55,003 nt of DNA from Clostridiales bacterium (GCA_030016385.1 JASEJN010000017.1:1-55003), one strand, 5' to 3'; positions 10,519-20,334 are shown, counted from the stretch's first letter. Numbers and translations are program-made. Notes: generated by a model not told the origin, from the sequence alone.

Positions 10519-11268
10519 ATGAAATATGAATTTGATACGCATACACATACGATTGTCAGCGGCCATGCATACAGCACTCTTCTGGAAAATGCCGAATATG
10601 CGTCGAAGATTGGGCTTAAGATGATCGCCGTAACAGATCATGGGCCGGCTATGCCCGGCGGACCTCATATATTTTATTTTGGAAATCTAAGAGTGGTACC
10701 TGATAATTTATTCGGTGTCGAGATATTAAGAGGAGTGGAGGCCAACATACTGGATCATGATGGAAAATTGGATATACCGTACGGGATACTTAAAAAACTG
10801 GATTTAGTAATCGCAAGCCTTCATGATGTTTGCATAAAACCGGGAAGCGTTGAAGAAAATACTAAAGCGCTTATCAATGCTATGGACAATGAATATGTCG
10901 ATATTATAGGACATGCGGGGAATCCTGCATTTCCAATTGATATAGATTTATTCGTAGAAAAAGCGAAGGAAAAGGACGTACTGATAGAAATCAATAACAG
11001 TTCCCTTGGGACATCAAGGATAGGAAGCTATGATAATTGTTATAAGATTGCAAAGAAGGCGAAAGAGATAGGAGCAAAAGTCGTTATGGGAAGCGATGCC
11101 CACATATGCTTTGACATAGGCAATTTTAAACTGGCAGCCGACCTTATAGAAAAGGCCGGCATACCTGAAGAGAATATAATGAACACAGATGTTGGAAAAC
11201 TAAAAAGGTATCTTTCAGACAAAACTAAAAAGGTGGTTACCGATTTTTGCCGGCATCAGGACGATTAA
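10519..11268 (+). CDS. PHP domain phosphatase, YcdX type
   Basis: Metal-dependent phosphoesterase of the polymerase-and-histidinol-phosphatase superfamily. 249 residues with the full set of metal ligands visible: DTHTHT (6-11), VTDHGP, GVEANI, SLHDV, IGHAGNP and MGSDAH. The layout (tandem HxH, no HisJ-type insert) fits the YcdX/YwpE-like phosphatases, whose substrate is unsettled. ATG at 10519 with AAAAGGGG. The stop lies only 6 bases from the stop of the convergent lipoprotein gene. Confidence 0.88.
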   Translation: MKYEFDTHTHTIVSGHAYSTLLENAEYASKIGLKMIAVTDHGPAMPGGPHIFYFGNLRVVPDNLFGVEILRGVEANILDHDGKLDIPYGILKKLDLVIASLHDVCIKPGSVEENTKALINAMDNEYVDIIGHAGNPAFPIDIDLFVEKAKEKDVLIEINNSSLGTSRIGSYDNCYKIAKKAKEIGAKVVMGSDAHICFDIGNFKLAADLIEKAGIPEENIMNTDVGKLKRYLSDKTKKVVTDFCRHQDD

Positions 11269-11274
11269 CTTATG

Positions 11275-12021
11275 TTAACCGTTTTTATTTGCCCAAATCG
11301 TCACCGCCTGGCTTCCCATGGCTTTCCATACACTTTCAAATACCGATTTGGAGTAATGTTCCTTATTTCCCGTATAAGGATCGTGAACTATTACGTGGGC
11401 TTGTGTATATCCTACAAGCAGCAGCGCATGTTCCGGAATCATCCATGTGACTTTATCCCCATTTTCATCGTACCAGATTTTCGATACCTTTGGTTCAACC
11501 ATATGGATAGTTGCCCATACGATAACAGGTCTTCCCGAATTGAGTATTTTGTAAAGGTCATCGATTGAAGCACCTGTAACATCACAAGCCTTGTCTTCAA
11601 GATACATATTTATAACATCTGCTATAGGTTTGTGAAAGGTGCCATATCCAAAATTGGAAAATGGATCGCCGACAAATACGTTATTTGGGTTTGGCCCGTA
11701 AAGCTTTCCATTTTTTAATACTGGTACATGGCCCTTTTTAATATTATTTGCTACATCTACTTTATTTGTATCAACTCCGGCCCATTGGAGCAGCATTGCG
11801 GCAGAAGTGGCTTCGCATCCTGTTGGGAGTTCCGGCATCTGGCCTATTACAGGCACGCCGGTGATCTCTATCGAGTAGGCTTTGCCCGCGCCATCATTTA
11901 TCCAATAAGCCTTGCCGCTATTATCCTTGGACTCTATCGGCTGGACGTTTTTAACGGTACATCCGCATATGGCAGAGCATAATACTAATGATAATGCAGA
12001 AACAAATAAAAATTTTTTCAA
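11275..12021 (-). CDS. C39-like cysteine peptidase domain lipoprotein
   Basis: A probable secreted, membrane-tethered protein of 248 residues. An N-terminal signal segment with lipobox-like SAICGC puts the lipidated cysteine near residue 21. The rest is a Peptidase_C39_2 fold: candidate catalytic Cys in LPTGCEATSAAM, His in PEHALLLVGY, and Asp in HDPYTG. The substrate is unknown; related proteins are often annotated as putative toxin or bacteriocin-processing-like peptidases without proof. TTG at 12021 is preferred over GTG at 12030 because AGAGGTG is then six bases upstream. Confidence 0.8.
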   Translation of the reverse strand: MKKFLFVSALSLVLCSAICGCTVKNVQPIESKDNSGKAYWINDGAGKAYSIEITGVPVIGQMPELPTGCEATSAAMLLQWAGVDTNKVDVANNIKKGHVPVLKNGKLYGPNPNNVFVGDPFSNFGYGTFHKPIADVINMYLEDKACDVTGASIDDLYKILNSGRPVIVWATIHMVEPKVSKIWYDENGDKVTWMIPEHALLLVGYTQAHVIVHDPYTGNKEHYSKSVFESVWKAMGSQAVTIWANKNG

Positions 12022-12271
12022 TAATTTCACCTCTTAAATTCATATATTGAAACAATTTCGCATTTACGCCTATCCATTTAAAATTTTATGATTGTAAAGG
12101 CAGGTAATTTATCATTATCAGGAGCATAATCAAAATAACATTTCAGCTTTATTATAAAATCCGGCTGTATCGCAGTTTTTCTATAGTTGTATCGAAGATG
12201 AAAAGAAGAAGGATTATACGGAAATTTTCAGCTATAATAAAAGATTTAAAGAGATAATAAATGCTTTCGCC

Positions 12272-13201
12272 GTGATGATTTTTATTGCTATATTCATCGT
12301 ATCGTTGGTTCTATCGAGACATATTACAAAACCTGTAAGAAAGCTTATAAATAGTACCGAACGAATATCCAAGGGAGATTTCGATTCGAAAATAGATATT
12401 GACTCAGAAGATGAAATAGGAGAACTGGCTGGGAGATTTAAAATTATGGTGCAGAGAATAAGGGGGCAGATAAGGATTATCGAAAGAGATCGGGATGATC
12501 TTAAAGAAGCCCAGATGCACAGCAAGGTATTTTTCGATAATGTGACCCATGAGCTTAAGACCCCTCTTACTACAATACTTGGATATGCGCAGATTATAAA
12601 GGAGAATGGTTTCTCCGACAAAAATTTTTTTGATAAGGGAATTTTCTGCATAATAAATGAAAGCAAGCGGATGAACAAAATGGTGGTACAGGTGCTGGAA
12701 ATATCAAAATTTAATTCCTCAGGGTCCAAATATCAATTTAAAAGAGTAAATTTTTCTGAACTTATAGTAAAAACATGCGATGAAATGGGCATAAAGGCAA
12801 GGAAATACGGAATCAATATACGCTGTTTAATACAAGATGGCCTTGCCATATACGGTGATGAAGATAAGCTTAAGGAAATTATCATTAATCTGATAGATAA
12901 TTCGATTAAATATGGGAATGTCAATTCTGACGTGGAATGTAAAGCATATCACGAAGGTAACCATATATTTGTAAAGATAAAAGACAAGGGAAAGGGTATA
13001 CCAAAAGAATGCATTGATAATTTGTTTGAGCCGTTTTACAGAATATCGAAAAGGTTTTCGAGAGAAAAGGGCAGTGTCGGACTGGGGCTTACAATCGTAA
13101 AAAAGATAGTGGAAAGGCATAATGGTACTGTAAATATAAAAAGCGTTGAAAATATAGGAACGGAAGTGACACTTGACTTTAAAGGTGAGAATAATGATTA
13201 A
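12272..13201 (+). CDS. Sensor histidine kinase, N-terminally truncated
   Basis: Transmembrane helix (about 1-18), HAMP linker (about 19-75), HisKA with the phospho-accepting His in FFDNVTHELKTPLTT (about residue 95), and HATPase_c with N box NLIDNSIKYG, G1 KDKGKGIP and G2 GSVGLGLTI. The usual first helix and extracytoplasmic sensor domain are absent. The frame is open upstream to 12158 with no start, and residues there (e.g. EIFSYNKRFKEIINAFAV) look like the end of a sensor domain. The GTG at 12272 has no good ribosome site. No response regulator is adjacent. It is probably a decayed or 5'-deleted gene, although the kinase core is intact. Confidence 0.75.
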   Translation: MMIFIAIFIVSLVLSRHITKPVRKLINSTERISKGDFDSKIDIDSEDEIGELAGRFKIMVQRIRGQIRIIERDRDDLKEAQMHSKVFFDNVTHELKTPLTTILGYAQIIKENGFSDKNFFDKGIFCIINESKRMNKMVVQVLEISKFNSSGSKYQFKRVNFSELIVKTCDEMGIKARKYGINIRCLIQDGLAIYGDEDKLKEIIINLIDNSIKYGNVNSDVECKAYHEGNHIFVKIKDKGKGIPKECIDNLFEPFYRISKRFSREKGSVGLGLTIVKKIVERHNGTVNIKSVENIGTEVTLDFKGENND

Positions 13202-14393
13202 AATGGAAAATGTAAATAAATATAAGCATTTTTTAATTCCTGCGGCTATTTTATGCTTTTCAATAATCGGTTTTTATATTTTAATCGGCATATACAATTT
13301 TAATTTTAAAAAGTCTCGTACGTTTATAATAAACAAAAATTCATTTGAGGATATCTCCTCCGGTAAAAACGGAATAGATATTACAAAGGTTACAAAGTTG
13401 GATGTGCCTTATCCTATCGTCGAACCTGACATACTGAACAATAATTCGCTGATATTTACATCTTATAATATCACCGGGACGGAAAGCAGTATATCTATCC
13501 TTGATTTCAACAATAACGATCTGTCTGTGTTAAAAATAGACGGTCGCTCAAATCTTTATGGAATTCGTGTGTCACCGGATGGAGGGAAGTTATTGGTTAA
13601 TGCTGAAAGAAAAAATAGTGCCCCGCAAAATTGCCTGATATTATATGATATGGAAAGCAGTAAAGTTCTAAACATATTATATGATGCAACAGATGCAGAA
13701 TGGTTTCCTGATGGTAGCGGCTTTATTGGAATCAGCGCAAAAAATATCTTTCACTATACTTTAAAAGGCAGCCGAAAGGATATTATATCAGGTAGCGATA
13801 TTTTAAAAAAATGTGATCCGGAGACTTATAAGTCTATTTCTCAGAAAGGTGAATATGTTACTTTTAAATACATATATGATATAAAATTATCGGCGGATGG
13901 GAATCGGATTTATTTTAAATACAATAATGGTTTGTATAATCTCGATATAAAAAACGGCAAGCTATCTAACATAAAGTTAATGGAAGGAGATGGCAGCATC
14001 GATAAATATATGCCTAAATATATACCTTTGAATAACGGCAATATTTTATTCATCAGAAATGCAATAAGTGGCAACAGCGGTATGTATATTTATGATTCTA
14101 AAAGCAAAATCATCAGAAATTTACTTCATGGCAATATAAAACTTTTTGATGTATCAAGGGATAATAAAAGGATTGCATATGAATACGAACCGACCTATGA
14201 AGATAACAAAGAGGTGGATAGATCAGATATGATATATGCAGCATATCTTGACGGCTATGAATTGGTTTCACCCAAAGTTATATGCAGGGAGTATTCAGAT
14301 TATGCGAAATGGAGCATTGACGGCAAAAATCTCTTCGTATTCGGCAGCAGGCTCGGAGGGACTAGGATATATAAGTTTGCATTTGATAAATAA
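13194..14393 (+). CDS. Membrane-anchored TolB/WD40-like beta-propeller protein
   Basis: 399 residues: an N-terminal transmembrane helix (about 11-35), then a predominantly beta region outside the membrane with repeated propeller-type blades (IRVSPDGGKLLVNAE, AEWFPDGSGFIG, IKLSADGNRIYFK, FDVSRDNKRIAY, AKWSIDGKNLFV), typical of PD40/TolB repeats. The start ATG 13194 overlaps the kinase gene by 8 bases behind AAAGGTGA, so the two are translationally coupled and may form one sensing unit. Exact function is not recognisable. Confidence 0.8.
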   Translation: MIKMENVNKYKHFLIPAAILCFSIIGFYILIGIYNFNFKKSRTFIINKNSFEDISSGKNGIDITKVTKLDVPYPIVEPDILNNNSLIFTSYNITGTESSISILDFNNNDLSVLKIDGRSNLYGIRVSPDGGKLLVNAERKNSAPQNCLILYDMESSKVLNILYDATDAEWFPDGSGFIGISAKNIFHYTLKGSRKDIISGSDILKKCDPETYKSISQKGEYVTFKYIYDIKLSADGNRIYFKYNNGLYNLDIKNGKLSNIKLMEGDGSIDKYMPKYIPLNNGNILFIRNAISGNSGMYIYDSKSKIIRNLLHGNIKLFDVSRDNKRIAYEYEPTYEDNKEVDRSDMIYAAYLDGYELVSPKVICREYSDYAKWSIDGKNLFVFGSRLGGTRIYKFAFDK

Positions 14394-14791
14394 AGGGGGC
14401 TGATGCAAAACAGACCTGAAAAGGTATGCTGAATTGTTTTGTCGTTGATTTTCATTGGAACAGGATCTTCTTCCTAAGAGATTATAACAAAATTATTATA
14501 GCACAAATTCCCGTACGCTTCTCAACCGCTTCAAACGTTCTGCCTTTCACAGCAGCGATGGCATTTTTGCGACTCCCTCTTTTATTTATCGATGTTTATC
14601 TTTTTAGACTTGCACAAATTGGGTTATAATTTTATACTTTAATTATTATGGAGGTTAATTGCAAAAATTTTGTTAAATGTGAGTAAAAAATATTTCAACC
14701 TGTACAGAAGACTAAATTATTGATGTTCGATATGTTATAGAATCTGCATAAATGGCTTAAAATATAAACAGAATCCGGAGGAGATGCGAAC
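14394..14791 (+). other. 398-base intergenic stretch before murB
   Basis: No convincing gene. On the minus strand an extended -10 like TGCTATAAT lies near 14500. Bases about 14505-14585 are clearly more GC-rich than their surroundings and read on the minus strand as an unstarted 37-codon frame (segments KRGSRKNAIAAVKG and TFEAVEKRTGICAI) closed by stops. I do not recognise it. The murB ribosome site GGAGGAG is at 14777-14783. Confidence 0.4.
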
Positions 14792-15706
14792 TTGAAAAAG
14801 AGTGATGTTATAAAAAGGATCATATCCGTTGTTGGAGAAGACAATGTTAAAATAAATGAACCGATGAGCAGGCATACATCGTTTAAAGTCGGCGGACCTG
14901 CAGACATATTTGTCACGCCGGGAAGCGATCTTGAGATAAGGGATGTGCTTAAGATATTCCGCGATAATGGCTTTCCTGTATATGTGATGGGAAACGGTAC
15001 AAACCTTATTGTGAGGGACAAGGGCATAAGGGGTGCGGTGCTGAAAATATATGACAGGTTCAATGCCATAAGCATCCATGGGGATACATTATCCGCAGAT
15101 GCCGGTGCACTTCTTTCATGTGTATCAAAACAGGCTCTTGAGGCAGGGCTTAAGGGAATAGAATTTGCATGCGGCATACCGGGCACGGTAGGAGGTGCCA
15201 TTGCCATGAATGCCGGCGCATATAATGGTGAAATAAAGGATGTAGTGTACTCTGTGGATGCAATAGATAATGATTTCAATATTATAACTATAAGCGGTCC
15301 AAAACTGGAATTCGGATACAGGATAAGCACTATAAGCAAGTACGGATACACTGCGCTCAGGGCTAGATTTAAACTGGGGCATGGAAACTATGAAGATATA
15401 AAAGACAGGATGGAAACGCTTACGAGAAGGAGAAAGGAAAAGCAGCCCCTTAACCTTCCTAGTGCAGGCAGCACGTTTAAAAGGCCTGAAGGGCATTTTG
15501 CAGCGAAGCTTATTGAAGACTCAAACCTGAAGGGTGTAAGTGTGGGCGGCGCAGAAGTATCAAAAATGCATTCCGGATTTATTGTAAACAACGGGAATGC
15601 TTCTGCATCTGACATATTGGAGCTTATAAATATCGTAATAGATGAAGTGTATAAGAAATTCAATGTCCGTCTCGAACCGGAAGTCAAGATAATAGGAGAA
15701 GAGTAA
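14792..15706 (+). CDS. murB: UDP-N-acetylenolpyruvoylglucosamine reductase
   Basis: FAD-dependent, NADPH-using enzyme that reduces UDP-GlcNAc-enolpyruvate to UDP-MurNAc in peptidoglycan precursor synthesis. 304 residues, normal for the shorter (type II) form. The FAD-binding motifs GNGTNLIVRD and GIPGTVGGAIAMNAGAY are seen, plus the catalytic SAGSTFKRP serine and the C-terminal glutamate in LEPEVKIIGE. The start is TTG, supported by CCGGAGGAG eight bases upstream; no ATG fits the conserved N-terminus. Confidence 0.97.
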   Translation: MKKSDVIKRIISVVGEDNVKINEPMSRHTSFKVGGPADIFVTPGSDLEIRDVLKIFRDNGFPVYVMGNGTNLIVRDKGIRGAVLKIYDRFNAISIHGDTLSADAGALLSCVSKQALEAGLKGIEFACGIPGTVGGAIAMNAGAYNGEIKDVVYSVDAIDNDFNIITISGPKLEFGYRISTISKYGYTALRARFKLGHGNYEDIKDRMETLTRRRKEKQPLNLPSAGSTFKRPEGHFAAKLIEDSNLKGVSVGGAEVSKMHSGFIVNNGNASASDILELINIVIDEVYKKFNVRLEPEVKIIGEE

Positions 15707-15757
15707 TGCTCTTTCGTCGTTCAAATAGCACAGTACGATCAGCAGCAAACGGCCGAT

Positions 15758-15781
15758 GGCAGTCAACAATTGTTAACTGCC
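15758..15781 (+). promoter_or_regulatory. 24-base palindrome over the rapZ -35 (candidate operator)
   Basis: GGCAGTCAACAA is followed directly by TTGTTAACTGCC; the arms are complementary except at one position. There is no loop and no following T-run, so a protein-binding operator is more likely than a terminator. It covers the -35 hexamer at 15770-15775. Confidence 0.55.
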
Positions 15782-15798
15782 ATTTGTAATGCTATAAT
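15770..15798 (+). promoter_or_regulatory. Sigma-A type promoter of rapZ-yvcK-whiA
   Basis: TTGTTA, a 17-base spacer, then TATAAT preceded by TGC (extended -10). The ribosome site AAAGGAG follows at 15806-15812. This is among the best promoter matches in the window. Confidence 0.75.
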
Positions 15799-15819
15799 TA
15801 GTTGAAAAGGAGTGATAAT

Positions 15820-16695
15820 ATGCGTTTCGTGATTGTAACAGGGCTTTCCGGCGCAGGGAAAACACAGACCATAAGGTGCCTTGAAGACCTTGGGTTTTAC
15901 TGTGTAGACAACCTACCTCCGGCACTTCTTCCAAAATTTGCTGATCTTTGTTATCAGACAGAAGGTAAAATAGAGAAAGTCGCTCTTGTTATAGATATAA
16001 GAGGCGGGAAGTTTTTCGATGATTTATTTTATTCATTAAACCAGCTAAAAACGCAAAATTATAAATATGAAATACTATTTCTGGATGCGTCGGATGACGT
16101 CCTTATTAAAAGGTTTAAAGAGTCCAGAAGAAGCCACCCTCTTTCGCCGGACGGCAGGCTTTCGGACGGTATAAGCCAGGAAAGAATGAGGCTGTCTGAA
16201 GTAAAATCGAAGGCGGATAACATAATAGATACTTCAAATCTTACTCCAAGAGAGCTAAAAGTGGAACTCACAAGGATTTTTGTGGAGGGTAAAAAGTTTG
16301 AAGGTATAATTATTTCCATAGTATCCTTCGGCTATAAATATGGAATACCTCTGGATGCCGATATTGTATTCGACGTACGGTTTCTCCCAAACCCTTATTA
16401 TGTCGATACGCTGAAGAGAAAGTCAGGCAAGGATGAACCTGTGGTGAAATACGTTTTAAAATGGCCTGAGACCCAGCAGTTTTTAGCAAAAGTTACTGAC
16501 ATGGTTGAGTTCTTAATACCATATTATATTAAGGAGGGCAGAACCCATCTTGTAATTGCAGTAGGCTGTACCGGCGGCAGGCACAGATCCGTTGTCATTG
16601 CAAATCAGATTTATGAGGATCTTAAGAAAAACGGTCACAGAGTTTTGATAGATCACAGGGATATTTCTGAGGATATAGAGGAGTCAAATAAATGA
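15820..16695 (+). CDS. rapZ: RNase adapter / nucleotide-binding protein RapZ
   Basis: P-loop protein (YvcJ family) that in E. coli controls GlmS sRNA turnover and in Bacillus binds nucleotides; its role in Clostridia is less clear. 291 residues. Walker A GLSGAGKT (about 8-15) lies at the N-terminus, and the C-terminal domain carries the conserved [10 protein letters not shown] and LIDHRDI segments. ATG 15820 follows AAAGGAGTGATAAT; an upstream in-frame start at 15802 lacks a ribosome site. It overlaps yvcK by four bases (ATGA), indicating coupling. Confidence 0.95.
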   Translation: MRFVIVTGLSGAGKTQTIRCLEDLGFYCVDNLPPALLPKFADLCYQTEGKIEKVALVIDIRGGKFFDDLFYSLNQLKTQNYKYEILFLDASDDVLIKRFKESRRSHPLSPDGRLSDGISQERMRLSEVKSKADNIIDTSNLTPRELKVELTRIFVEGKKFEGIIISIVSFGYKYGIPLDADIVFDVRFLPNPYYVDTLKRKSGKDEPVVKYVLKWPETQQFLAKVTDMVEFLIPYYIKEGRTHLVIAVGCTGGRHRSVVIANQIYEDLKKNGHRVLIDHRDISEDIEESNK

Positions 16696-18008
16696 GAATT
16701 CCAAACTGGTTAAGACCCGGGGCAAAAGTAAAAAGGTGGATACTTCTTGGTATATTAGGTTTAGTTATAACAAGTTTCGGACTTGGTAAACTTATAGATG
16801 GAAGATTCAGAGCAAATTTGGCGGTATTTTATTTGATATCGGCAGCGGGCGCTGCAATAATCATTATATCTTATAAATTCGGAATGAAGTCGGTTTTAAG
16901 GCTCATAAGCGATGTGGGTGTTGATGCATGTACAGGAATCAACAAATTGAGCAGTTTGGTATATGAAAAAAGACTTCTTATAAAGGGACCAAAAATCGTG
17001 GTCATAGGAGGAGGTACAGGGCTTTCGACGATGCTGAGGGGGTTGAAGCATTATACATCCAATTTGACGGCAATTGTTACTGTCGCAGATGACGGAGGCG
17101 GATCTGGCGTGCTTCGGGAAGAGCTTGGCATACTTCCCCCAGGCGACATAAGGAACTGTCTTTTATCGCTGGCTGATACGGAGCCCGTTATGGAGAATCT
17201 CCTCCAGTACAGGTTCACTGACGGCATGCTTAAAGGGCAAAGTTTCGGGAATCTTTTTATTGCAGCAATGAACGGCATATCCGATAATTTTGAAGAAGCG
17301 ATTAAAAAGATGAGCGAGGTGCTGGCTGTTACGGGCCAGGTTTTGCCGGTAACCCTATCAGATGTAAAATTATTTGCGGAGTTGGAAGACGGCACTATTG
17401 TAAAAGGTGAGAGCGAAATTACCAAGCGTACTCAAAATGTGCCTATAAAAAGGGTCTTTATCGAGCCGTCAAATGTATATCCTCTCGATGAAGCGGTTAA
17501 TGCCATAAGGGAAGCCGATGCCATTGTATTCGGGCCGGGGAGTCTGTATACGAGCATAATACCGAACCTCCTTGTCGATGATATCGCAAGGCATATAGAG
17601 GATTCAGGCGCAGTGAAGATTTATGTGTCAAATATCATGACGCAGCCGGGAGAAACCATAGGATATTCCGTATGCGACCATATCGATGCCATACACAAAT
17701 ACTGCAGAAAAAGGATAATAAATTATGTTATAGCGAATGACGGAAAGATACCGAGATGGTTGTATGGCAAATATATAGAGGAAGGTGCACAGGAAGTAAA
17801 TATAGATAGAAACAATATACTCAAGGAAAACATCAAATTAGTCGAAGATAACCTTGTATATGTCCATAATAATCTTGTAAGGCATAATACAAACAAGCTG
17901 GCCCGTCTCATTATAGACATAGTCCTCAACGAAAGAATATCAAAAGACAAAAAGAGAACGCTGGAGTATTATTATCTCAATGAAAGACTTAAAGAAAGGA
18001 GAATTTAG
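16692..18008 (+). CDS. yvcK: Gluconeogenesis factor YvcK/GlmR family
   Basis: UDP-sugar-binding regulator needed for cell-wall precursor supply on gluconeogenic carbon in Bacillus. 438 residues, longer than Bacillus YvcK because of two N-terminal membrane helices (about 15-35 and 40-62), an extension common in Clostridia. The CofD-like domain follows with [16 protein letters not shown] (about 101), [17 protein letters not shown] and GPGSLYTSI. Middle gene of the rapZ-yvcK-whiA operon. Confidence 0.94.
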   Translation: MRIPNWLRPGAKVKRWILLGILGLVITSFGLGKLIDGRFRANLAVFYLISAAGAAIIIISYKFGMKSVLRLISDVGVDACTGINKLSSLVYEKRLLIKGPKIVVIGGGTGLSTMLRGLKHYTSNLTAIVTVADDGGGSGVLREELGILPPGDIRNCLLSLADTEPVMENLLQYRFTDGMLKGQSFGNLFIAAMNGISDNFEEAIKKMSEVLAVTGQVLPVTLSDVKLFAELEDGTIVKGESEITKRTQNVPIKRVFIEPSNVYPLDEAVNAIREADAIVFGPGSLYTSIIPNLLVDDIARHIEDSGAVKIYVSNIMTQPGETIGYSVCDHIDAIHKYCRKRIINYVIANDGKIPRWLYGKYIEEGAQEVNIDRNNILKENIKLVEDNLVYVHNNLVRHNTNKLARLIIDIVLNERISKDKKRTLEYYYLNERLKERRI

Positions 18009-18016
18009 AATATAAT

Positions 18017-18964
18017 ATGTCCTTTTCACAGGCAGCTAAGAATGAGATATGCAGGATCACGAAAGAAGGACGGGAATGCCGTATCGCAGAATTGTCAGCC
18101 CTAATAAAGACGGGTGGTACACTTCGGATAAATGGACAGCACAGCGTGAGTTTCAGGATAAGTACGGAAAACCCGGCAATTGCCCGAAGGATTTTTTCTC
18201 TTATTAAAGACTGTTTTGGAGTACACCCTCAGGTGATGGTCAAAAAAAGCAGGCAGCTTATGAAAAATAATATTTATCTGGTAATTGTAAGTTCAGGCAG
18301 TGAAACGATAAATATTTTAAAAGAATGCGGTATATTATCTTTAACGGGGAAAAGGATCAAAATAATATATGGCATAAAACATTCGATTATAAAGGACAGC
18401 GAATCCAAGAAGGCATATATAAGAGGCGCTTTCTTAGGCGGCGGTTCTTTAACCAACCCTGAGAAGACATATCATTTGGAGTTCGTAAATCATACTAGGG
18501 AGCATGCGCGAAGCCTTTCGAAGATCATTAATTCATTCGGGCTGAGTTCAAAAGTAATACAGCGAAAAAGCAATTATGTCGTTTATATAAAAGAGGGCGA
18601 ACAGATTGTTGATCTGCTCAATATAATAGGCGCCCATAGATCTCTTTTGAATTTGGAGAATGTCAGAATATATAAGGAAATGAGAAATAATGTAAACCGC
18701 CTGGTGAACTGTGAGACCGCGAATTTGAATAAAACTGTAAACGCTTCTGTAAGGCAAATAGAAAATATAAAGCTTATCGGAAGGACCATAGGAATAAAAA
18801 AATTGCCGAGAAACTTAAGCGAGATTGCGGAAGCGAGGCTTAACCATCCGGATTGTTCACTGAAGGAACTTGGAGAGATGCTCGATCCGCCCATAGGAAA
18901 ATCGGGCGTGAACCACAGGCTCAGGAAAATAGAGGAGATAGCGGAAGAACTTATGAATAAATAG
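18017..18964 (+). CDS. whiA: DNA-binding protein WhiA
   Basis: WhiA combines a LAGLIDADG-homing-endonuclease-like N-terminal fold with a C-terminal helix-turn-helix; in Firmicutes it influences cell division and chromosome segregation. 315 residues. Visible: SFSQAAKNEICR at the N-terminus, RGAFLGGGSLTNPEKTYHLEF in the middle domain, and the HTH region LSEIAEARLNHPDCSLKELGEML...KSGVNHRL. Follows yvcK by 8 bases in the conserved operon order. Confidence 0.95.
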   Translation: MSFSQAAKNEICRITKEGRECRIAELSALIKTGGTLRINGQHSVSFRISTENPAIARRIFSLIKDCFGVHPQVMVKKSRQLMKNNIYLVIVSSGSETINILKECGILSLTGKRIKIIYGIKHSIIKDSESKKAYIRGAFLGGGSLTNPEKTYHLEFVNHTREHARSLSKIINSFGLSSKVIQRKSNYVVYIKEGEQIVDLLNIIGAHRSLLNLENVRIYKEMRNNVNRLVNCETANLNKTVNASVRQIENIKLIGRTIGIKKLPRNLSEIAEARLNHPDCSLKELGEMLDPPIGKSGVNHRLRKIEEIAEELMNK

Positions 18965-18978
18965 CAGGGGAGATTGAA

Positions 18979-20283
18979 ATGACAAAGCATGAAGAGATAT
19001 TGAAATATATAGAAAATTATGAGGTGGGTTGCAAAATATCCGTAAGGATGATAGCAAACAAGCTGAATGTCAGCGAAGGTACGGCATACAGGGCCATAAA
19101 GGATGCCGAATCCAACGGCATAGTAAGTACAATACCGAGGGTGGGGACCGTAAGAATAGTAAAGATAGATAAAAAGAGTGCTGAGGCTCTCACATATAAG
19201 GAAGTTGCAAATATCGTAGGGGGCACTATACTTGGCGGCAGGGAAGGCCTCTCAAAACATCTGAATAAGTTCATCATAGGAGCGATGACTGTCGATGCGA
19301 TGAAAAAATATATTTCTCCTGGGAACCTTTTAATCGTCGGAAACAGGGAAGAAGCTTTCAAATTGGCCCTTGAAAATGGATGCGCGGTGCTCATAACCGG
19401 CGGATTTGGATGCTCAAATAATATCAAGGAACTCGCGAATACAAAAAAACTTCCTATAATTTCTTCTTCCTATGATACTTTTACGATTGCTACCATGATA
19501 AATAAAGCCATATCGGAGAGGCTTATAAAAAAAGACATAATACTTGTGGGTGACATAATGAATCCAGACCCCGTATATCTGTATTCTGCGGATACTATAA
19601 AAGCATACAGGGAACTGACAGTAAAAACCAAGTATGATAAATTTCCCGTGCTGGATGACAGAAACCGGGTGGTCGGAATAATATCATCAAAGGATATAGG
19701 CGAATCGGTAAAAGATCATGAGCAGATAGGCAAAGTAATGACAAAAAATCCTGTTACCGTGGGCAAAAATACTTCCGCTGCCTATGCATCTCATATAATG
19801 GTCTGGGACGGTCTTGAGCTTATACCGGTTGTAGAAAATAAGAGGCTTGTAGGCGTAATAGGGCGGACGGATATAATGAAAGCTCTGGAAAGCATGTCAA
19901 AGCAGACTCACTTGAGTAAAACATTTGATGATATGATAATAAAAAGTTTTCAATGTGGATATTTTGATGACGGTATAATCTTGAAGGGGAAAATAGTGCC
20001 TGAAATGTATAGTTCAACCGGATCCGTGAGTTCAAGTATCCTTATGATGCTGATGTCTATAGCCTGTACATCAGCATTAAAGCATAAAAATCATAACATT
20101 TTCCCTGATAGTTTTGTAGTATATTCCATAAAACCGATACCTCTTGAAAGTGAAATATCGATTAAGGCGACAGTCATAGGTTCAGGAAAAAATTTTGCGA
20201 AAGTGGACGCGGATATTTATGGCAGTGACGGGTCCCTTTATTTAAAAGGCATGATGTCCGTAAAAATTATGAAATGTAAATAA
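18979..20283 (+). CDS. ytoI: HTH-DRTGG-CBS-hotdog regulator (YtoI-like)
   Basis: 434 residues with four recognisable parts: an N-terminal winged helix (ISVRMIANKLNVSEGTAYRAI, about 17-60), a DRTGG domain (about 75-185), two CBS motifs (about 195-310, with FPVLDDRNRVVGIIS and IPVVENKRLVGVIG), and a C-terminal hotdog/thioesterase-like fold (about 330-430). This architecture matches Bacillus subtilis YtoI, which also lies near dnaE-pfkA-pyk. It suggests a ligand-sensing transcription factor, possibly for an adenylate and an acyl-thioester; no regulon is known to me. Confidence 0.85.
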   Translation: MTKHEEILKYIENYEVGCKISVRMIANKLNVSEGTAYRAIKDAESNGIVSTIPRVGTVRIVKIDKKSAEALTYKEVANIVGGTILGGREGLSKHLNKFIIGAMTVDAMKKYISPGNLLIVGNREEAFKLALENGCAVLITGGFGCSNNIKELANTKKLPIISSSYDTFTIATMINKAISERLIKKDIILVGDIMNPDPVYLYSADTIKAYRELTVKTKYDKFPVLDDRNRVVGIISSKDIGESVKDHEQIGKVMTKNPVTVGKNTSAAYASHIMVWDGLELIPVVENKRLVGVIGRTDIMKALESMSKQTHLSKTFDDMIIKSFQCGYFDDGIILKGKIVPEMYSSTGSVSSSILMMLMSIACTSALKHKNHNIFPDSFVVYSIKPIPLESEISIKATVIGSGKNFAKVDADIYGSDGSLYLKGMMSVKIMKCK

Positions 20284-20334
20284 TAGTAAATTTAGTAAAA
20301 TATTTTTAAATTTTTAGAGGAATTTCCCATGCAA

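Noticed and set aside
14426..14629. 67-codon plus-strand frame before murB
   Set aside because: No ribosome site, odd composition, and it crosses the AT/GC boundary of the gap without any motif.
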